DNA from: Halolamina rubra
GTDB taxonomy: Archaea; Halobacteriota; Halobacteria; Halobacteriales; Haloferacaceae
Assembly: GCF_000739555.1 (NCBI RefSeq)
Contig: NZ_BBJN01000003.1
Location: 1 to 40,747, forward strand
DNA: 40,747 bases
Direction of reading: 5' to 3'
Shown here piece after piece: positions 31,789 to 39,735 of this stretch (its first letter is position 1; the number at the start of each line of letters is the position of its first letter). A program made the translations under genes and the position numbers. The notes under the pieces were generated by a model. That model was not told the origin of the DNA. It ran no database searches and was given only the letters and a program-made list of their open reading frames with translations.

Positions 31789-32357
31789 GCAGACTCACGC
31801 TCCTGGAGCTCGCGGATCGTCTCCAGCGCCATCTCCTTCTCGTCCTCGCCGAGCTCGTGAGTCGTGGTCTGGTCGACGTCCGCCTCGACCTCGCGACGCT
31901 CGGTCTTCTTGTAGTCGTAGGAGCTCGCCAGCAGGAACTTCGCCATCGACGTGTCGACCTCGTCGTCGCGAAGGCCGCCCTCGATCAGCTCGGACTCGCC
32001 TCGCGCACGCGCCCGCTCGAAGCTGACCCGGAAATCCTGGTGGGCGTCCAGGTAGCGCTGGAGCTGTGAGAGGCTCACCCCGGCGGCGCGGGCACAGCCG
32101 CGGATCGACATGCCCGTCTCGGCCGCCTCGAGGATCTCCTCGTGGTCCCCCTCGCTGAGGGCGAAGTCTCGGCCCTTCGACGCGCCACCGTCCTCGTTGA
32201 GGATCGCCCGGGCGGATGCCTCACCGAGCAGGTGGACCTCTGCGAGCTCGTCGACGTCGGCGCCGTGGACGTCGCCGGGGGTCTCGAAGTCGGCCTCGCG
32301 GAGCTGCTCCGCTATCGCTGGCCCGACGCCGTCGATGCTGGTGAGGTCCTCAGTCAT
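31785..32357 (-). CDS. terS: Terminase small subunit with HhH domain
   Basis: A 190-aa protein. It begins with a helix-hairpin-helix (SIDGVGPAIAEQLREADFET, residues about 7-50), then a helix-turn-helix (GDHEEILEAAETGMSIRGCA with AAGVSLSQLQRYLDAH). A helical core follows (FRVSFERARARGESELIEGG) and an acidic C terminus. The HTH plus oligomerisation helices, and the direct overlap with TerL, identify the DNA-recognition subunit. The added HhH domain is unusual for bacterial phages and may strengthen binding at the packaging site. Confidence 0.84.
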   Translation of the reverse strand: MTEDLTSIDGVGPAIAEQLREADFETPGDVHGADVDELAEVHLLGEASARAILNEDGGASKGRDFALSEGDHEEILEAAETGMSIRGCARAAGVSLSQLQRYLDAHQDFRVSFERARARGESELIEGGLRDDEVDTSMAKFLLASSYDYKKTERREVEADVDQTTTHELGEDEKEMALETIRELQERESA

Positions 32358-32372
32358 GGTGTGGGGGAGACG

Positions 32373-32723
32373 CTACTCGAGAAGTTCCTGCCGCGCGGCC
32401 GTCTGTGCCTTGGCGTAGAGGTCGACGTCCAGGAGGCGGCACTTCGCTCGCAGGAGGTCGCTCGGTTCGTCGGCGTCCATGCCCTCGAAGTAGGTCGCGA
32501 TCTTCGCGAGGAGGTCCGGATCCTGCGAAGGGCTGATGTCACTCCACGAGAGCGGGTCGTGGTCGGTGTCGAGGCCGACATCTTCAGGCTCGGGAGCGCT
32601 GTCGACGACCTCCACGTAGCCATCGGCGGCGTCGCGATGCTCGTCCGGCCAGTCCTCGTAGGAGTCGGCCGGAGAGTCCTCGGCGGCGTCGAGGCCCTCC
32701 TCGTGACCGTAGAGGCCGACCAC
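32373..32723 (-). CDS. Hypothetical protein before TerS, 116 aa
   Basis: Read from GTG at 32723 (MVGLYGHEEGLDAAEDSPAD), it is acidic, with a folded helical C terminus (LLAKIATYFEGMDADEPSDL, AKCRLLDVDLYAKAQTAARQ). The frame is open upstream past this GTG and reads plausibly (HHCDLTIAPNDKYRR) as far as the stop of the preceding gene, but contains no ATG, GTG or TTG there. Either the start is non-standard, or translation begins at the GTG, or a frame was disturbed. An ATG at 32773 lies in another frame. It probably belongs to the packaging group by position. Confidence 0.6.
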   Translation of the reverse strand: MVGLYGHEEGLDAAEDSPADSYEDWPDEHRDAADGYVEVVDSAPEPEDVGLDTDHDPLSWSDISPSQDPDLLAKIATYFEGMDADEPSDLLRAKCRLLDVDLYAKAQTAARQELLE

Positions 32724-32839
32724 TCGGCGGTACTTATCGTTCGGTGCGATCGTGAGGTCACAGTGGTGTGCATCGGTTGTGGTTGGTGGGTTGCGGGTTG
32801 TGATGCTCCCCGGCGCCGTGGCGTATGGCTCCGGGGCGA

Positions 32840-33076
32840 TCAGGATGGGTCGTCGTCGACGAACTCCACTCGAGTGCGGCCCTCGTGGCCGTGGATCTCC
32901 TCGAGTTCCTCGATGCTGTCGTAGACAGCGACGCTGTTTACGTCGGTGTCCCAGCCCAGGACGGCTCGGCCGTTGGGCTCGGGGAACAAGACGCCGTTGG
33001 CGACGACGCCCGTTCCCGAGGTACCGGAGACGTCCTCGTCGCGGACGAGTTCGAAGCGGCGGGGTTGGTCACTCAT
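32840..33076 (-). CDS. Hypothetical protein, 78 aa
   Basis: Starts MSDQPRRFELVRDEDVSGTS. It is mainly beta (TGVVANGVLFPEPNGRAVLG, VNSVAVYDSIEELEEIHGHE, TRVEFVDDDPS) and has no cysteines. It overlaps the small membrane gene before it by eight bases. Family unknown; it is the last gene before the packaging cluster, after which a 116-base gap occurs. Confidence 0.65.
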   Translation of the reverse strand: MSDQPRRFELVRDEDVSGTSGTGVVANGVLFPEPNGRAVLGWDTDVNSVAVYDSIEELEEIHGHEGRTRVEFVDDDPS

Positions 33077-33245
33077 CGGCGTCACCGTCAGTCGCGTTGT
33101 CGACCTTGGTGATGTCGCGGGGCTTGACGCCGAGCTTCTTCGACAGCCAGGCCATCCCGAGGCGACTGAGTGCGGCGGGGTCCGTCGACGCCAGGACTAC
33201 GGCGCCGAGGACGATCGTGATCAGCTGGGCGAGGGTGAGCTCCAT
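33069..33245 (-). CDS. Small membrane-anchored protein, 58 aa
   Basis: Starts MELTLAQLITIVLGAVVLAS, one hydrophobic helix at the N terminus followed by a polar, partly basic and then acidic tail (SKKLGVKPRDITKVDNATDG). It is probably a single-pass membrane protein. It follows the two-helix membrane gene by three bases, so the pair may act together, for example as a holin-like unit. That is speculative. Confidence 0.6.
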   Translation of the reverse strand: MELTLAQLITIVLGAVVLASTDPAALSRLGMAWLSKKLGVKPRDITKVDNATDGDADE

Positions 33246-33248
33246 CGG

Positions 33249-33551
33249 TCAGTCACCACCGTTCCGGAGTTCGTCGACGGCGCGGACGAGCGAGGCGTAG
33301 TCGCTGGCCTCGAGCCCGTTGTAGCCGACGAACGTCAGGAGTGTCACCAGCCCGATGAGCGTGGGTTCGCCGCCGAGGTACATCGCGTAGGCGCCGAACG
33401 TGAGGATGCCGACGTTGACGAGCAGGGCGCGGAGGATTTTGAACGTCTTGAGCATCGGGAGGCGGTCAGGGTTGGCAGTGAGGATCGTCTTGTACTCGTC
33501 CACGGCGGCGCCCACGCAGTACCACGGGCGAGGGTCGATGCGGGTGCTCAT
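33249..33551 (-). CDS. Membrane protein, 100 aa
   Basis: After a short soluble start (MSTRIDPRPWYCVGAAVDEY) come two membrane segments (LLVNVGILTFGAYAMYL about 43-59 and TLIGLVTLLTFVGYNGL about 64-80) and a short acidic tail. The upstream junction is ATGA. With the adjacent single-helix protein it forms a two-gene membrane pair in the middle-late region. The topology fits holins or envelope-modifying proteins, with no specific match. Confidence 0.68.
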   Translation of the reverse strand: MSTRIDPRPWYCVGAAVDEYKTILTANPDRLPMLKTFKILRALLVNVGILTFGAYAMYLGGEPTLIGLVTLLTFVGYNGLEASDYASLVRAVDELRNGGD

Positions 33552-33670
33552 GGGGCCTGGGCATCTCCCTCCGAGCTGCAGTCGTGGGGACGGCCCGCTC
33601 GGAAGACGTGGCCGCAGTTGCTGCACGAGTCGAGCATCGCTGGTTCGCGTGTGTGTCGTTTGTGGGGCAT
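33548..33670 (-). CDS. Zinc-knuckle microprotein, 40 aa
   Basis: Starts MPHKRHTREPAMLDSCSNCG. The pair CSNC followed by HVFRAGRPHDC gives a possible CCHC or C3H zinc site. It ends in an acidic tail, and its TGA overlaps the next ATG by four bases. Role unknown. Confidence 0.55.
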   Translation of the reverse strand: MPHKRHTREPAMLDSCSNCGHVFRAGRPHDCSSEGDAQAP

Positions 33671-33672
33671 GG

Positions 33673-33828
33673 TCAGCGGTAGTCGCGGAGGTCGACGGGG
33701 TGCTCGGCGGCGATCCACGCATCGCGGGTGGTGGGATCCGCCAGCCAGAGCTGCTCGTCGCCGGCGCAGCGGACGGCCAGCCCCGGCACGAGGAAGGCGA
33801 TGTACCGGCGCTGGTCGACCCACTTCAT
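33673..33828 (-). CDS. Small hypothetical protein, 51 aa
   Basis: Starts MKWVDQRRYIAFLVPGLAVR. It has a mixed hydrophobic sequence with three tryptophans (QLWLADPTTRDAWIAAEHPV). The start overlaps the phosphoesterase stop by four bases (ATGA). No family is recognised. Confidence 0.55.
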   Translation of the reverse strand: MKWVDQRRYIAFLVPGLAVRCAGDEQLWLADPTTRDAWIAAEHPVDLRDYR

Positions 33829-35255
33829 GAAGGCTCGAATTTCCGGTCGTCGACGGGGTAGAAGCCAGTGATGCCGTCGTCGCTGACGCCGTGGACCGTC
33901 GCGATCGACTGGTACCGACTCGGAACGCCGACGCCGAGGCGCTCGACGAACTCCCCGCTTGGCTTCGGCGACCCCGTCGCGACGATAGGTGGGCCGTCCC
34001 AGGGGATCATGCCGGTGACGTGGTGATGGCCGAGGTAGGCGATGTCGTAGTCGTGCTCAAGGAGTGTCGACATCCACTCCTTCAGTCGCGCGCTCGTCGA
34101 CGCCTGCGGGTCGCGGTCTTCGCCGTGGCGAAGGTGGCCGGTCAGCTGGCCGCCACGCATCGGGAAGTTCCGGTAGCCACGGGCCTGTCCGATCGCGAAG
34201 TTGACGTTCTGTAGGTCGTCGTACTCGCGTTGGAACGCCGCGACCGTGTTCCGGATGGACTTGAACACGAGTAGGTCGGCGTTGGCCTGCTTCGACGTCC
34301 CGGACGCCCGCATGTCGCCGTGGTTGCCGGCCTGGCAGACGATGTTTACCGTGTCGAAGCGGTTACTGAACGCCTTGACCTGCCGGAGCAGCGGGTCATG
34401 GAGGACGTCCACCTGTTCGTCGAGCCAGCTGTCCAGGTCCTCGAACTGGCCCTCGTAGATCCCCTCGTTGGTCACCATATCGCCGCCCCACAGCAGGTGG
34501 GCGACGTCGTACTCGGCGCCGTGCTTCTCCGCGAGGTAGATCGACTGCTCGGTCGTGTAGTCGATCACGTCCGGGACGATGGCCGTTTTGTAGACGACCT
34601 CGCCGTCGTCCTGTCGGACGTAGTCCCCGGCGTGGAGATCGGTCAGGTGCGTGACCCAGTCTTCCCGGCCCGGCGTCGCCTCGAGCTCCGCCGTGGGATC
34701 GTCGAGAGCCTTGAACCGACGGGCGAGTGCGTTGTGGCGGCTCTCCCACCACCGGTTTGCTTTCCGCGTTCGTGTGCCCTTGTGCTCGCTCGATCGGAGT
34801 GTGTGGTCGCCCTCGATGGCGACGTGCTCCGCGGTCTCGTCGACGTAGACCTCCCAGCCCTGGCGCTTGAGATCGCGGAGGTACTCGACGACGATCGACT
34901 CGCGCTCGTCCAGGTCGTCGGCGAGGCTCTCGACCGTGGCGCCGGTCTGGAGTTCGCGAGCGACGTAGCGTTCGCGATCGGTGAGCTCCGACTCGTCGGG
35001 GTCGCCCTTGGCGTCGACGTCCTCGAGGTCCGGAAGGGCGGGAGTGTCATCGCCCTGGGTGTCGACATCGTCGCCGGCGATCGACCACACGTGGGTGCTC
35101 TGGTCGAAGTCGAGCTCCACGCCCTTGTCGCGGACGCCGTCGCGGCGGTCTTTCACCGACGTGCGCTTGATCCCCAGTTCGTCCACTACCTCCGCCGTCG
35201 TCGCTGGGAGGCACTCCAGGAACTCGCGTTGTGCGTCGGTGAGGGCCTCAGTCAT
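33825..35255 (-). CDS. Metallophosphoesterase with HTH N terminus
   Basis: A 476-aa protein. Two helix-turn-helix-like segments (LTDAQREFLECLPATTAEVV, 5-45; and RERYVARELQTGATVESLAD, 94-135) precede a calcineurin-like phosphoesterase (about 197-440). All metal motifs are present: TDLHAGD (Asp206, His208), GGD (257-259), GNHGD (310-314), TGHLRHGE (372-379) and GHHH (409-412). The family includes Mre11-type nucleases and phosphodiesterases. With DNA-binding-like domains in front, a DNA end-processing enzyme is the best guess, though substrate is open. The ATG at 35255 starts the phosphoesterase frame just before the end of the preceding gene. Confidence 0.83.
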   Translation of the reverse strand: MTEALTDAQREFLECLPATTAEVVDELGIKRTSVKDRRDGVRDKGVELDFDQSTHVWSIAGDDVDTQGDDTPALPDLEDVDAKGDPDESELTDRERYVARELQTGATVESLADDLDERESIVVEYLRDLKRQGWEVYVDETAEHVAIEGDHTLRSSEHKGTRTRKANRWWESRHNALARRFKALDDPTAELEATPGREDWVTHLTDLHAGDYVRQDDGEVVYKTAIVPDVIDYTTEQSIYLAEKHGAEYDVAHLLWGGDMVTNEGIYEGQFEDLDSWLDEQVDVLHDPLLRQVKAFSNRFDTVNIVCQAGNHGDMRASGTSKQANADLLVFKSIRNTVAAFQREYDDLQNVNFAIGQARGYRNFPMRGGQLTGHLRHGEDRDPQASTSARLKEWMSTLLEHDYDIAYLGHHHVTGMIPWDGPPIVATGSPKPSGEFVERLGVGVPSRYQSIATVHGVSDDGITGFYPVDDRKFEPS

Positions 35256-35421
35256 GAAGAGGTCGGGCAGGTGTGGTCTCGGCAGCCAGCACGCGGTAGT
35301 GGTGGCCGTCGATGTCGACGCGGTAGAGCAGCTCGCCGTCGGCTCGGAGGATGGTGTCGACGACGTCCGCGATACGCTCCTCTCGGTGGAGCGGAGAACA
35401 GCGGACACGCTGGGGGATCAT
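35248..35421 (-). CDS. Small hypothetical protein, 57 aa
   Basis: Starts MIPQRVRCSPLHREERIADV and contains a beta pair YRVDIDGHHYRVLAAETTPA. It overlaps the phosphoesterase start by eight bases (ATGACTGA). Unknown function; supported by junctions and codon use. Confidence 0.55.
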   Translation of the reverse strand: MIPQRVRCSPLHREERIADVVDTILRADGELLYRVDIDGHHYRVLAAETTPARPLHD

Positions 35422-35425
35422 GGGC

Positions 35426-35923
35426 CTAGACAGTCGTGGCGTCGGCGCCGGCGCGGACGTTGGCGACCCGCAGTCCGGCCAACAGGCCGTCGGCGAGGGC
35501 GGCGTCGACGTCACACTCGACGCGCACCTGGGCGTCGTCGCGCTCGTGGCGCTGTTCGTGGCTTGCGAGGGCGTGGGCCGCGGCCGGCTGGCGGGCGATC
35601 GAGAGCCCCTTGCGCTCGGCACTCCGGAGCAGGTGCTTGAGGAGCTCGTGGAACCGCTCGCGATTGACGTCGCGCCAGCTCCAGATCCGGTCGAACGCCG
35701 ACTCGGCGCCGCAGGCGCAGAAGACCGCTTCGGACTCGCTGACCGTGTCGGCGGGTGCGTGCTCGACGCTCGTCGTCGCCTGGTTGCGAGCGTAGAAGGT
35801 CTCCGCCGGGCGGAAGCCCGACGCCGGTCGCTCCCGCTCGACGCGGACGAGTCGGAAGCAGTTGCTGCAGACGTCCGGAGCGTTCAGTACGTGCTCTTGG
35901 TACTCTGAGGGGTGTTCTGGCAT
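35426..35923 (-). CDS. Zinc-binding protein, 165 aa
   Basis: Starts MPEHPSEYQEHVLNAPDVCS. CSNC (19-22) and CAC (about 69-71) make one probable zinc site in the first half. A helical middle (WRDVNRERFHELLKHLLRSA) follows, then a C-terminal domain with strand-helix character (AQVRVECDVDAALADGLLAG). The gene is preceded by a likely promoter (36021-36030) and starts the run leading to the phosphoesterase. I cannot name a family. Confidence 0.72.
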   Translation of the reverse strand: MPEHPSEYQEHVLNAPDVCSNCFRLVRVERERPASGFRPAETFYARNQATTSVEHAPADTVSESEAVFCACGAESAFDRIWSWRDVNRERFHELLKHLLRSAERKGLSIARQPAAAHALASHEQRHERDDAQVRVECDVDAALADGLLAGLRVANVRAGADATTV

Positions 35924-36020
35924 GGTACAGGTCGGCGGCAGGAGTGGCTACGGCCCGTCTCTCCGGTTTGTCGCTGACTGGCCAACGGCTGGTAACTATC
36001 TGGACGGTGGGCACGAAGGC

Positions 36021-36053
36021 CTAAAACGATCCGCCTTGCCCCGAATCTCGGGG
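36021..36053 (-). promoter_or_regulatory. Hairpin followed by TATA-like promoter
   Basis: On the minus strand, after the stop at 36068, a perfect 6-bp hairpin (arms 36039-36044 and 36048-36053, CCCCGA/TCGGGG) is followed by CGTTTTAGG (36021-36029), which resembles a haloarchaeal BRE/TATA element. The position suggests termination of the replication operon and a new start about 75-100 bases before the gene at 35923. The 144-base gap holds no gene. Confidence 0.5.
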
Positions 36054-36067
36054 GAACATGGGGAGGG

Positions 36068-36289
36068 TCAGTCGAGTTCGTAGCGATGTCCGCGGGCGTC
36101 GCCCCAGCGCTGGGTCACATCGACGAGCCCCTCCTCGACGAGCCGGGCGAGGGCGTCGTCGACGGTCGTCTCCGGGAGAGTCGTGATCTCGACCAGCTCC
36201 GGTTGCGTGCATGGGCCGCGCTCCTGCAGGACGTGGGCGACGTGGCGGGCTGCCGGCGGCAGGTCGGCGTCGACGCTCAGTGGCTCCAT
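36068..36289 (-). CDS. Winged-helix regulator, 73 aa
   Basis: Starts MEPLSVDADLPPAARHVAHV. One winged-helix domain is visible: LPPAARHVAHVLQERGPCTQ, ELVEITTLPETTVDDALARL, wing DVTQRWGDARGHRYEL. It resembles MarR/TrmB-like domains. It is the last gene of the replication operon, coupled by TGATG, and may repress one of the viral promoters. Confidence 0.75.
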   Translation of the reverse strand: MEPLSVDADLPPAARHVAHVLQERGPCTQPELVEITTLPETTVDDALARLVEEGLVDVTQRWGDARGHRYELD

Positions 36290-36498
36290 CAGTCGAGGTC
36301 CTCCAGCGCGGGCATGGTCGAGCAGCACTGTGCCTGGCGGGCGCACTCTTCCTTCGCTTCGGCGACGGTCATCTCGACGACCTCGTCCATCGCCTCGACC
36401 TGGTGGCAGTCCTCGTCGGAGTGCCAGGTCGCGTCAGCGGTGTCCGAGCGCTCGAGCTTCTTGCGCGAGACGTAGGCCGGGGCGTCCGGATCACGCAT
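36289..36498 (-). CDS. Small hypothetical protein, 69 aa
   Basis: Starts MRDPDAPAYVSRKKLERSDT. The middle WHSDEDCHQVEAMDEVVEMT and the helix EAKEECARQAQCCS carry four cysteines and two histidines that could hold a metal ion. It overlaps the resolvase gene by eight bases (ATGCGTGA). The sequence recalls small zinc-binding proteins, but no family is certain. Confidence 0.62.
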   Translation of the reverse strand: MRDPDAPAYVSRKKLERSDTADATWHSDEDCHQVEAMDEVVEMTVAEAKEECARQAQCCSTMPALEDLD

Positions 36499-36913
36499 CG
36501 GCGCCGAACACCTCCTCGAGGGGGCGTCCGGGGAGGTCGCTCTTGCGGACCGAGTAGTTGCCGCCGTCGGTCTCGTGGAGCTCGTGGAGCGGGTAGACAT
36601 GCCACTGGTCGTGGCGGTTGAAGTTCGGCCGGATCACTACCCAGGCACCGGCGCCGGCGCGGCTGGCTGCCTCCTGGAGTTCCTCGACTTCGTGCGCGTC
36701 GAGGTGGACCGTGCCGTCGTCGACGGCCTTCACCTCGATCATGGCGACGCGGCCCCAGCGACTGTGGCGGTGATCACGGCTGGCGATCACGTCCGGTCGA
36801 GCGCGGTCCGTCGCCGCTCCCGATGATCCAGTCCGCTGGGCGTACCAATCGGCCTCGTCCTCGAGCCAGTTTGAGAGCTCCCGCTCGGCGCGGTCACCTT
36901 TACGGGAGCTCAT
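36491..36913 (-). CDS. Archaeal Holliday junction resolvase (Hjc-like)
   Basis: A 140-aa protein matching the archaeal Hjc nuclease fold: KGDRAERELSNWL (Glu12), ARPDVIAS (Asp41), MIEVKAVDDG (Glu60, Lys62), then EELQEAASRAGAGAWVVIRP. These are the conserved nuclease residues of the restriction-endonuclease-like superfamily. The family cleaves four-way junctions. In a virus it would resolve recombination or replication intermediates before packaging. It is coupled with the genes around MCM, which supports a replication role. Confidence 0.85.
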   Translation of the reverse strand: MSSRKGDRAERELSNWLEDEADWYAQRTGSSGAATDRARPDVIASRDHRHSRWGRVAMIEVKAVDDGTVHLDAHEVEELQEAASRAGAGAWVVIRPNFNRHDQWHVYPLHELHETDGGNYSVRKSDLPGRPLEEVFGADA

Positions 36914-37263
36914 CGGTCACCCCCGTAGTGCTCCGGCAGATCTGTCTCGATCGCCCACCCACCCTCGAGGTTGAGCTCCATCGCCAGGTGCGCCTTGATC
37001 ACCGTCGGCACCTCGGCCCACGACGGCGACAGCATCGGGTCAGACTGCGTGCGGCCCTCCAGCCAGTGGCCTTTGTAGATGCCTGTAACGACGCCGTCCT
37101 CGATGGAGAACGTCCACTCGAGGCCGTGCTCGTAGTCGTGGGCATCGCGACAGTCGTCGATGGTGACCGTGTGGCGGGTGACCTCGAGTGTCGGTTCGGC
37201 GTCCTCCTGGTCGTCGTCCTCGTCCCAGTGGCCGTCGTCGACGGAGTACTTGTGATCACTCAT
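36910..37263 (-). CDS. Hypothetical protein, 117 aa
   Basis: Starts MSDHKYSVDDGHWDEDDDQE; an acidic start leads to a beta-rich domain (PTLEVTRHTVTIDDCRDAHD, LEWTFSIEDGVVTGIYKGHW) and a helical end. It overlaps the next gene by four bases and the previous by eight. It is placed between a resolvase and an MCM-linked gene. Function is not recognised. Confidence 0.68.
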   Translation of the reverse strand: MSDHKYSVDDGHWDEDDDQEDAEPTLEVTRHTVTIDDCRDAHDYEHGLEWTFSIEDGVVTGIYKGHWLEGRTQSDPMLSPSWAEVPTVIKAHLAMELNLEGGWAIETDLPEHYGGDR

Positions 37264-37585
37264 CGTCGAGCACCCCCTGGAGTGCTTGGTTCAGCTTCGC
37301 GAGGCGATCCTTCCGCGTGTGCTCGCGCTTGCCCTCGTAGCGGATCGCCGCCCGGACGGGCTCCTCTTCCGCCTGGCAGACGCGACCCTCGACGATCACG
37401 AGGTCGCCGTTCGCGACTGCGCGATCGAGGCGCTTGCCGACGTCCTCCGCGCCGATCCCTGCGTAGCCGGCGACCGTCCGGATGGTGCTGAGAGCGGCCA
37501 TCGGTCGCTGTTTGCCGCCGGTGTTGGCGTCGACGATCGAGACCACGCGCTCGTACTGCTCGCGGGTGCTGAGACCATCCGCCAT
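37256..37585 (-). CDS. MCM-linked winged-helix-like protein
   Basis: A 109-aa protein (MADGLSTREQYERVVSIVDA). The central part (MAALSTIRTVAGYAGIGAED, VGKRLDRAVANGDLVIVEGR) has the look of a winged-helix domain, followed by a basic helix (KREHTRKDRLAKLNQALQGV). The start shares one base with the MCM stop (TGATG), so the two products are probably made together. It could be a DNA-binding accessory of the helicase; this is inference. Confidence 0.7.
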   Translation of the reverse strand: MADGLSTREQYERVVSIVDANTGGKQRPMAALSTIRTVAGYAGIGAEDVGKRLDRAVANGDLVIVEGRVCQAEEEPVRAAIRYEGKREHTRKDRLAKLNQALQGVLDDE

Positions 37586-39735
37586 CAGGACCACCTCACC
37601 TCACCCATCGACGGGTGATAGATCTCACCACGTTTGTCCCAGTAGTCGAGATCTTTCTCGCACTTCTCGCGGTTCAGCCCTTGTTCTTCGGCCTTGTCGA
37701 GGAGATCGCCGGTATCCACACCGTCGGCGGAGTCGTCCGGCTGTAGGTCCTTAATCAGGGCTTTCAACGCCTTCCGGCGGTTTTCTTGGGACTTCGGCTT
37801 GCCTGTGTCCACGCGGCCGGCGTCGAACTTGCCTGACTCGGGGTCGTAGTTCATCCCGACCACCTGGCGAGAGAGGTCGATCGCCCGCTCGGCATGCTCG
37901 ACCTCGACAGTCTCGGAAAGGCCCACGCGAGCGAAGGCGACGGCCAGGCGGATGCCGGCCTCAAGAGTCCGCGGCGTCGCCGGGATCGGGTCGTCGCCGT
38001 CGTCCTCGGAGTGGCCGCCGTTGAGGTCGCGCACTTCGACGTAGAACTCCTTGAGCTTCTCCTTCGCCGGTTGGGTGAGAACAGGGAAGACGTTCTCTCG
38101 AGCGTAGGCCACCCACGCCCGGAGCACCTCTTTTGGAACCGGGCCCTCGGCTGTCGACTCCTCGACCTGTTCGACCTGCCCACCGCGCTCGGCGATCTCG
38201 GCGCGGGAGAGCTCGTCGAACGTGTCGAGCATATGGTCGGCGACGTCGGCGTCGTGATCCGGATCGGGGATGTCCTGCACCGACAGCAGGATGTCCATCC
38301 GCGAGATCAGCGCCGGATCCAGGTCGATCTGTTCGGCGATGGGCTCGTAGCGGTCGAACCGACCGTCGGTCGGGTTGCCGCTCGCGAACAGCGCCGTCCG
38401 ACTCGGGAGGTCGGCCTCGATCCCAGCCTTGTCGACCTTGACCATCTGCTCGCCCTCGAGGGCGTCGTGGATGGCCTTCGTCTTCTCGTCGACGACGTCG
38501 TCCACCTCGTCGATGATGCAGTGGCCCCCGTTGGCTCGTGGCAGAACCCCCGGCTCCAGCGTCCACTCGGACGTGCCGGCAAACTCCTCCTGGACGGCCG
38601 CAGCGGTGAGCCCCACCTTCGACAGCCCAGTCCCCGACCGGAACACCGACTTGGGGGCGATGTCGTTCAGCGCAGCCAGCAGCGTCGACTTCCCCTTGCC
38701 AGGGTCGCCGATCAGCGCGAAGTGGAGGTCGCCACGGAACGTGCCCTTGCCCTCGGGGTCGACACGGTAGCCGTTGAACAGCCAGGCGACCGAAGCGTCC
38801 ATCACGGCCTCCATCTCGTCGTCGCCCTCGGCGAGCAGCTCCGGCGCGATCGACCGGGCGCACAGGTCGGGGGCGTTGTCCTCGGCAGCGAACGACTCGA
38901 ACTCCTCGCGATGGGCGTCGATGTCCACGTCGTGGAGGTCGTCGTCCTCGAAGACGACCGAGTGGGCGTCGAGCCAGATGTCCGACTCCGTCGTCGCGTT
39001 CTGGCCGGTGAGACTGTCCGTGTCGACGTTGACCGTCGCGAGGATCGTCGCCTGCTCGCCGGCGCGGTCGGCCAGCCCGTTCTCGCCGCCGTAGTGGCAG
39101 AGGTCACCCGCGACGTAGACGGTACGGTGCTGGCCGCGTGAGGTGGTGCGCTCCGCTGGGAGCTCGCCAAACTTCAGCTTCCGGCGGTCGGACCAGTCGG
39201 ACTGGTCGACGTCGAGCTCGAACGGCCCCTGCCGCTCGCAGCCAGCACACTCGTGCGGCTCCTGGACGGACGTGTGGCCCTGGTCGATCGGCGTCGCCGT
39301 CATGCAGCGCTGGCACACCCAGTGCGCCCGCTCGAGATCGGGCGTGACCTTCGTCACCTTCTCGATCTGGCCCGTGATCGCGACGAACTCACCGATGTGA
39401 TCCGAGCCGAGGTCGGCGATCGAGATGGTGTCGAGCATCCCCTCCCGGTCCGTTAGCCGGACGTTCGCGCCGCTGCCGCTCGAGAGGTCGACGTCGGCAG
39501 GAAGGTCGAAGAGGTGCAGCGCCTCCTCGGCGTACTGCTGCATCTGGTCAGGGTCGTCGAGATAGTCCTCGGCGATGTCGCGCTCGAACCGGAACAGGTC
39601 GCTGTACTCGATGTAGAGCGACCGCTGTTCCTGCGGCCAGAGCTGGGCGAGTGTCCCAATCTCCTCTCGGTAGTAGTCTCGGTAGAACTGCAGGAACTGC
39701 TCGGTGAGGTTCTGTTTGGGTTCAGCGGTGCTCAC
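37585..39735 (-). CDS. mcm: MCM replicative helicase
   Basis: A 716-aa MCM-family helicase. An N-terminal helical domain (1-100) leads to the OB fold with zinc finger (Cys141, 144, 163, 166; CQRC...CAGC). The AAA+ domain follows: Walker A GDPGKGKS (343-350), Walker B HCIIDEVD (405-412), sensor 1 ASGNP (451-455), arginine finger SRMD (478-481). A C-terminal winged helix ends EIYHPSMGEVRWS. MCM unwinds the replication fork in archaea. Viral copies are known in several haloarchaeal viruses. It begins with GTG and has an AT-rich promoter-like leader. Assignment is secure. Confidence 0.95.
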   Translation of the reverse strand: MSTAEPKQNLTEQFLQFYRDYYREEIGTLAQLWPQEQRSLYIEYSDLFRFERDIAEDYLDDPDQMQQYAEEALHLFDLPADVDLSSGSGANVRLTDREGMLDTISIADLGSDHIGEFVAITGQIEKVTKVTPDLERAHWVCQRCMTATPIDQGHTSVQEPHECAGCERQGPFELDVDQSDWSDRRKLKFGELPAERTTSRGQHRTVYVAGDLCHYGGENGLADRAGEQATILATVNVDTDSLTGQNATTESDIWLDAHSVVFEDDDLHDVDIDAHREEFESFAAEDNAPDLCARSIAPELLAEGDDEMEAVMDASVAWLFNGYRVDPEGKGTFRGDLHFALIGDPGKGKSTLLAALNDIAPKSVFRSGTGLSKVGLTAAAVQEEFAGTSEWTLEPGVLPRANGGHCIIDEVDDVVDEKTKAIHDALEGEQMVKVDKAGIEADLPSRTALFASGNPTDGRFDRYEPIAEQIDLDPALISRMDILLSVQDIPDPDHDADVADHMLDTFDELSRAEIAERGGQVEQVEESTAEGPVPKEVLRAWVAYARENVFPVLTQPAKEKLKEFYVEVRDLNGGHSEDDGDDPIPATPRTLEAGIRLAVAFARVGLSETVEVEHAERAIDLSRQVVGMNYDPESGKFDAGRVDTGKPKSQENRRKALKALIKDLQPDDSADGVDTGDLLDKAEEQGLNREKCEKDLDYWDKRGEIYHPSMGEVRWS

